From Nitrosospira sp. Is2 (lineage in GTDB: Bacteria; Pseudomonadota; Gammaproteobacteria; Burkholderiales; Nitrosomonadaceae), in contig NZ_CP137134.1 of NCBI RefSeq assembly GCF_033095785.1, forward strand, positions 2,480,001-2,544,000: 64,000 nt of DNA, written 5' to 3'. The notes below the pieces were generated by a model, which was not told where the DNA came from, searched no databases, and saw only the letters and a program-made list of their open reading frames with translations. The stretch's first letter is position 1, and each line of letters starts with the position of its first letter. Both the position numbers and the translations under genes were made by a program. This document shows positions 63,332 to 64,000 of the stretch, one piece after another.

Positions 63332-64000
63332 TTATATCAACGGTACGATTAGCAGGGCAACGATATTCATGATCTTGATAAGCGGATTGATCGCTGGGCC
63401 GGCAGTGTCCTTGTAAGGATCGCCAACGGTGTCGCCGGTTACTGCAGCTTTATGCGCCTCCGAGCCCTTGCCGCCGAAATGACCATCCTCAATATACTTT
63501 TTAGCGTTGTCCCACGCGCCGCCTCCCGCGGTCATGGAAATGGCCACGAAAATGCCGGTAATAATGGCACCGATCAGGACACCGCCCAATGCTACGGGGC
63601 CGAGAATGAGGCCAACGAGCACTGGCACGGCTACGGGCAGCAACGAGGGAACAACCATTTCCTTGATAGCCGCCTTCGTTACCATATCCACTGCTCTGGA
63701 ATAGTCCGGCTTGGCGGTGCCTTCCATGATACCCGGGATCTCCCTGAACTGGCGGCGCACTTCCACAACCACCGAACCCGCGGCGCGGCCGACCGCTTCC
63801 ATCGCCATGGCGCCGAATAGATAGGGCACCATGCCGCCGAGAAACAGGCCGATGATTACCATGTGATCAGATAAATCAAAGTTCACGATCTTGCCGCCGC
63901 TGGAAAGCGCGTGCGTGTAATCCGCAAACAGGACCAGCGCAGCCAAGCCGGCCGAGCCGATGGCATAACCTTTTGTCACTGCTTTGGTGGTGTTTCCGAC
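63332..64000 (-). CDS. hppA: Membrane-bound proton-translocating pyrophosphatase, C-terminal part
   Basis: The 3' end (223 codons) of a membrane H+-PPase; the rest lies to the right of the window. The frame is open to base 64000, where VGNTTKAVTKGYAIGSA is encoded. Lysine in GNTTKA, instead of alanine, marks the K+-independent H+-pumping class (Belogurov and Lahti). Other features: FGAMAMEAVGRAAG, VVEVRRQFREIPGIMEG, the acidic site KPDYSRAVDMVTKAA, and the C-terminal GAWDNAKKYIEDG with HKAAVTGDTVGDPYKDTAGPA (split). The pump recovers energy from PPi made in biosynthesis, useful for an autotroph. Confidence 0.95.
   Translation of the reverse strand, partial: VGNTTKAVTKGYAIGSAGLAALVLFADYTHALSSGGKIVNFDLSDHMVIIGLFLGGMVPYLFGAMAMEAVGRAAGSVVVEVRRQFREIPGIMEGTAKPDYSRAVDMVTKAAIKEMVVPSLLPVAVPVLVGLILGPVALGGVLIGAIITGIFVAISMTAGGGAWDNAKKYIEDGHFGGKGSEAHKAAVTGDTVGDPYKDTAGPAINPLIKIMNIVALLIVPLI

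Overview
The window reads as chromosome of an autotrophic betaproteobacterium, most likely an ammonia oxidiser of the Nitrosospira/Nitrosomonas group. This is inferred from gene content and protein style: bicarbonate uptake genes, a complete glycogen cluster in an apparent lithoautotroph, a membrane pyrophosphatase, and an IscR-led SUF operon. No nitrification gene lies in the window, so the assignment is moderate. No tRNA, rRNA, CRISPR array or intact insertion sequence was found.

Layout. 1-8.7 kb: a tripartite RND efflux operon (adaptor, pump, outer-membrane channel, minus strand) with a divergent TetR/AcrR-type repressor. A second, nearly identical adaptor gene runs off the left edge, and a LysR gene sits between the two. 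8.8-15.8 kb: iscR, A-type carrier, sufB, sufC, sufD, sufS, sufU, nfu, behind a promoter covered by two IscR-type boxes. 16-20.2 kb: hemJ-like, aroB, dgt, hemE. 20.3-22.3 kb: an OmpR-type two-component pair. 22.3-30.3 kb: an AT-rich, loosely packed region with SbtA and SbtB, an IS630-type HTH protein, a small beta-carbonic-anhydrase-like protein, a SulP transporter, a universal stress protein and two small exported or membrane proteins. 30.6-34.5 kb: gamma-glutamylcyclotransferase-like, rsgA, pterin dehydratase, M48 protease, orn. 34.6-46.8 kb: glycogen metabolism (glgP, glgA, glgB, glgC and two GH57 enzymes). 46.9-54.7 kb: 7Fe ferredoxin, an AddB-like/AddA-like nuclease-helicase pair and mltB. 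54.8-59 kb: a ferric-iron ABC transporter (fbpABC) with a Fur-like box. 59-64 kb: YbjQ family, two SDRs, an AI-2E family permease, a GlcG/HbpS protein and the 3' end of hppA.

The most interesting signal is regulatory. Upstream of both the SbtA and SulP genes is an array of four 7-bp direct repeats (consensus CTTCACA) with exact 11-bp period. In both arrays the third repeat is degenerate and a -10-like hexamer starts 17 bp after the start of the last repeat. A third cluster, in inverted orientation, covers the promoter of a small membrane-protein gene after the SulP-usp pair. This is the architecture of an OmpR/PhoB-type response-regulator box. It suggests a single regulator of inorganic-carbon uptake that I do not recognise.

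Other points: two genes (a LysR regulator and fbpA) whose best-supported starts are ATT codons; a 503-bp block of complete identity between the two efflux adaptors, suggesting gene conversion or recent duplication; and a nested RNA hairpin between sbtA and sbtB.
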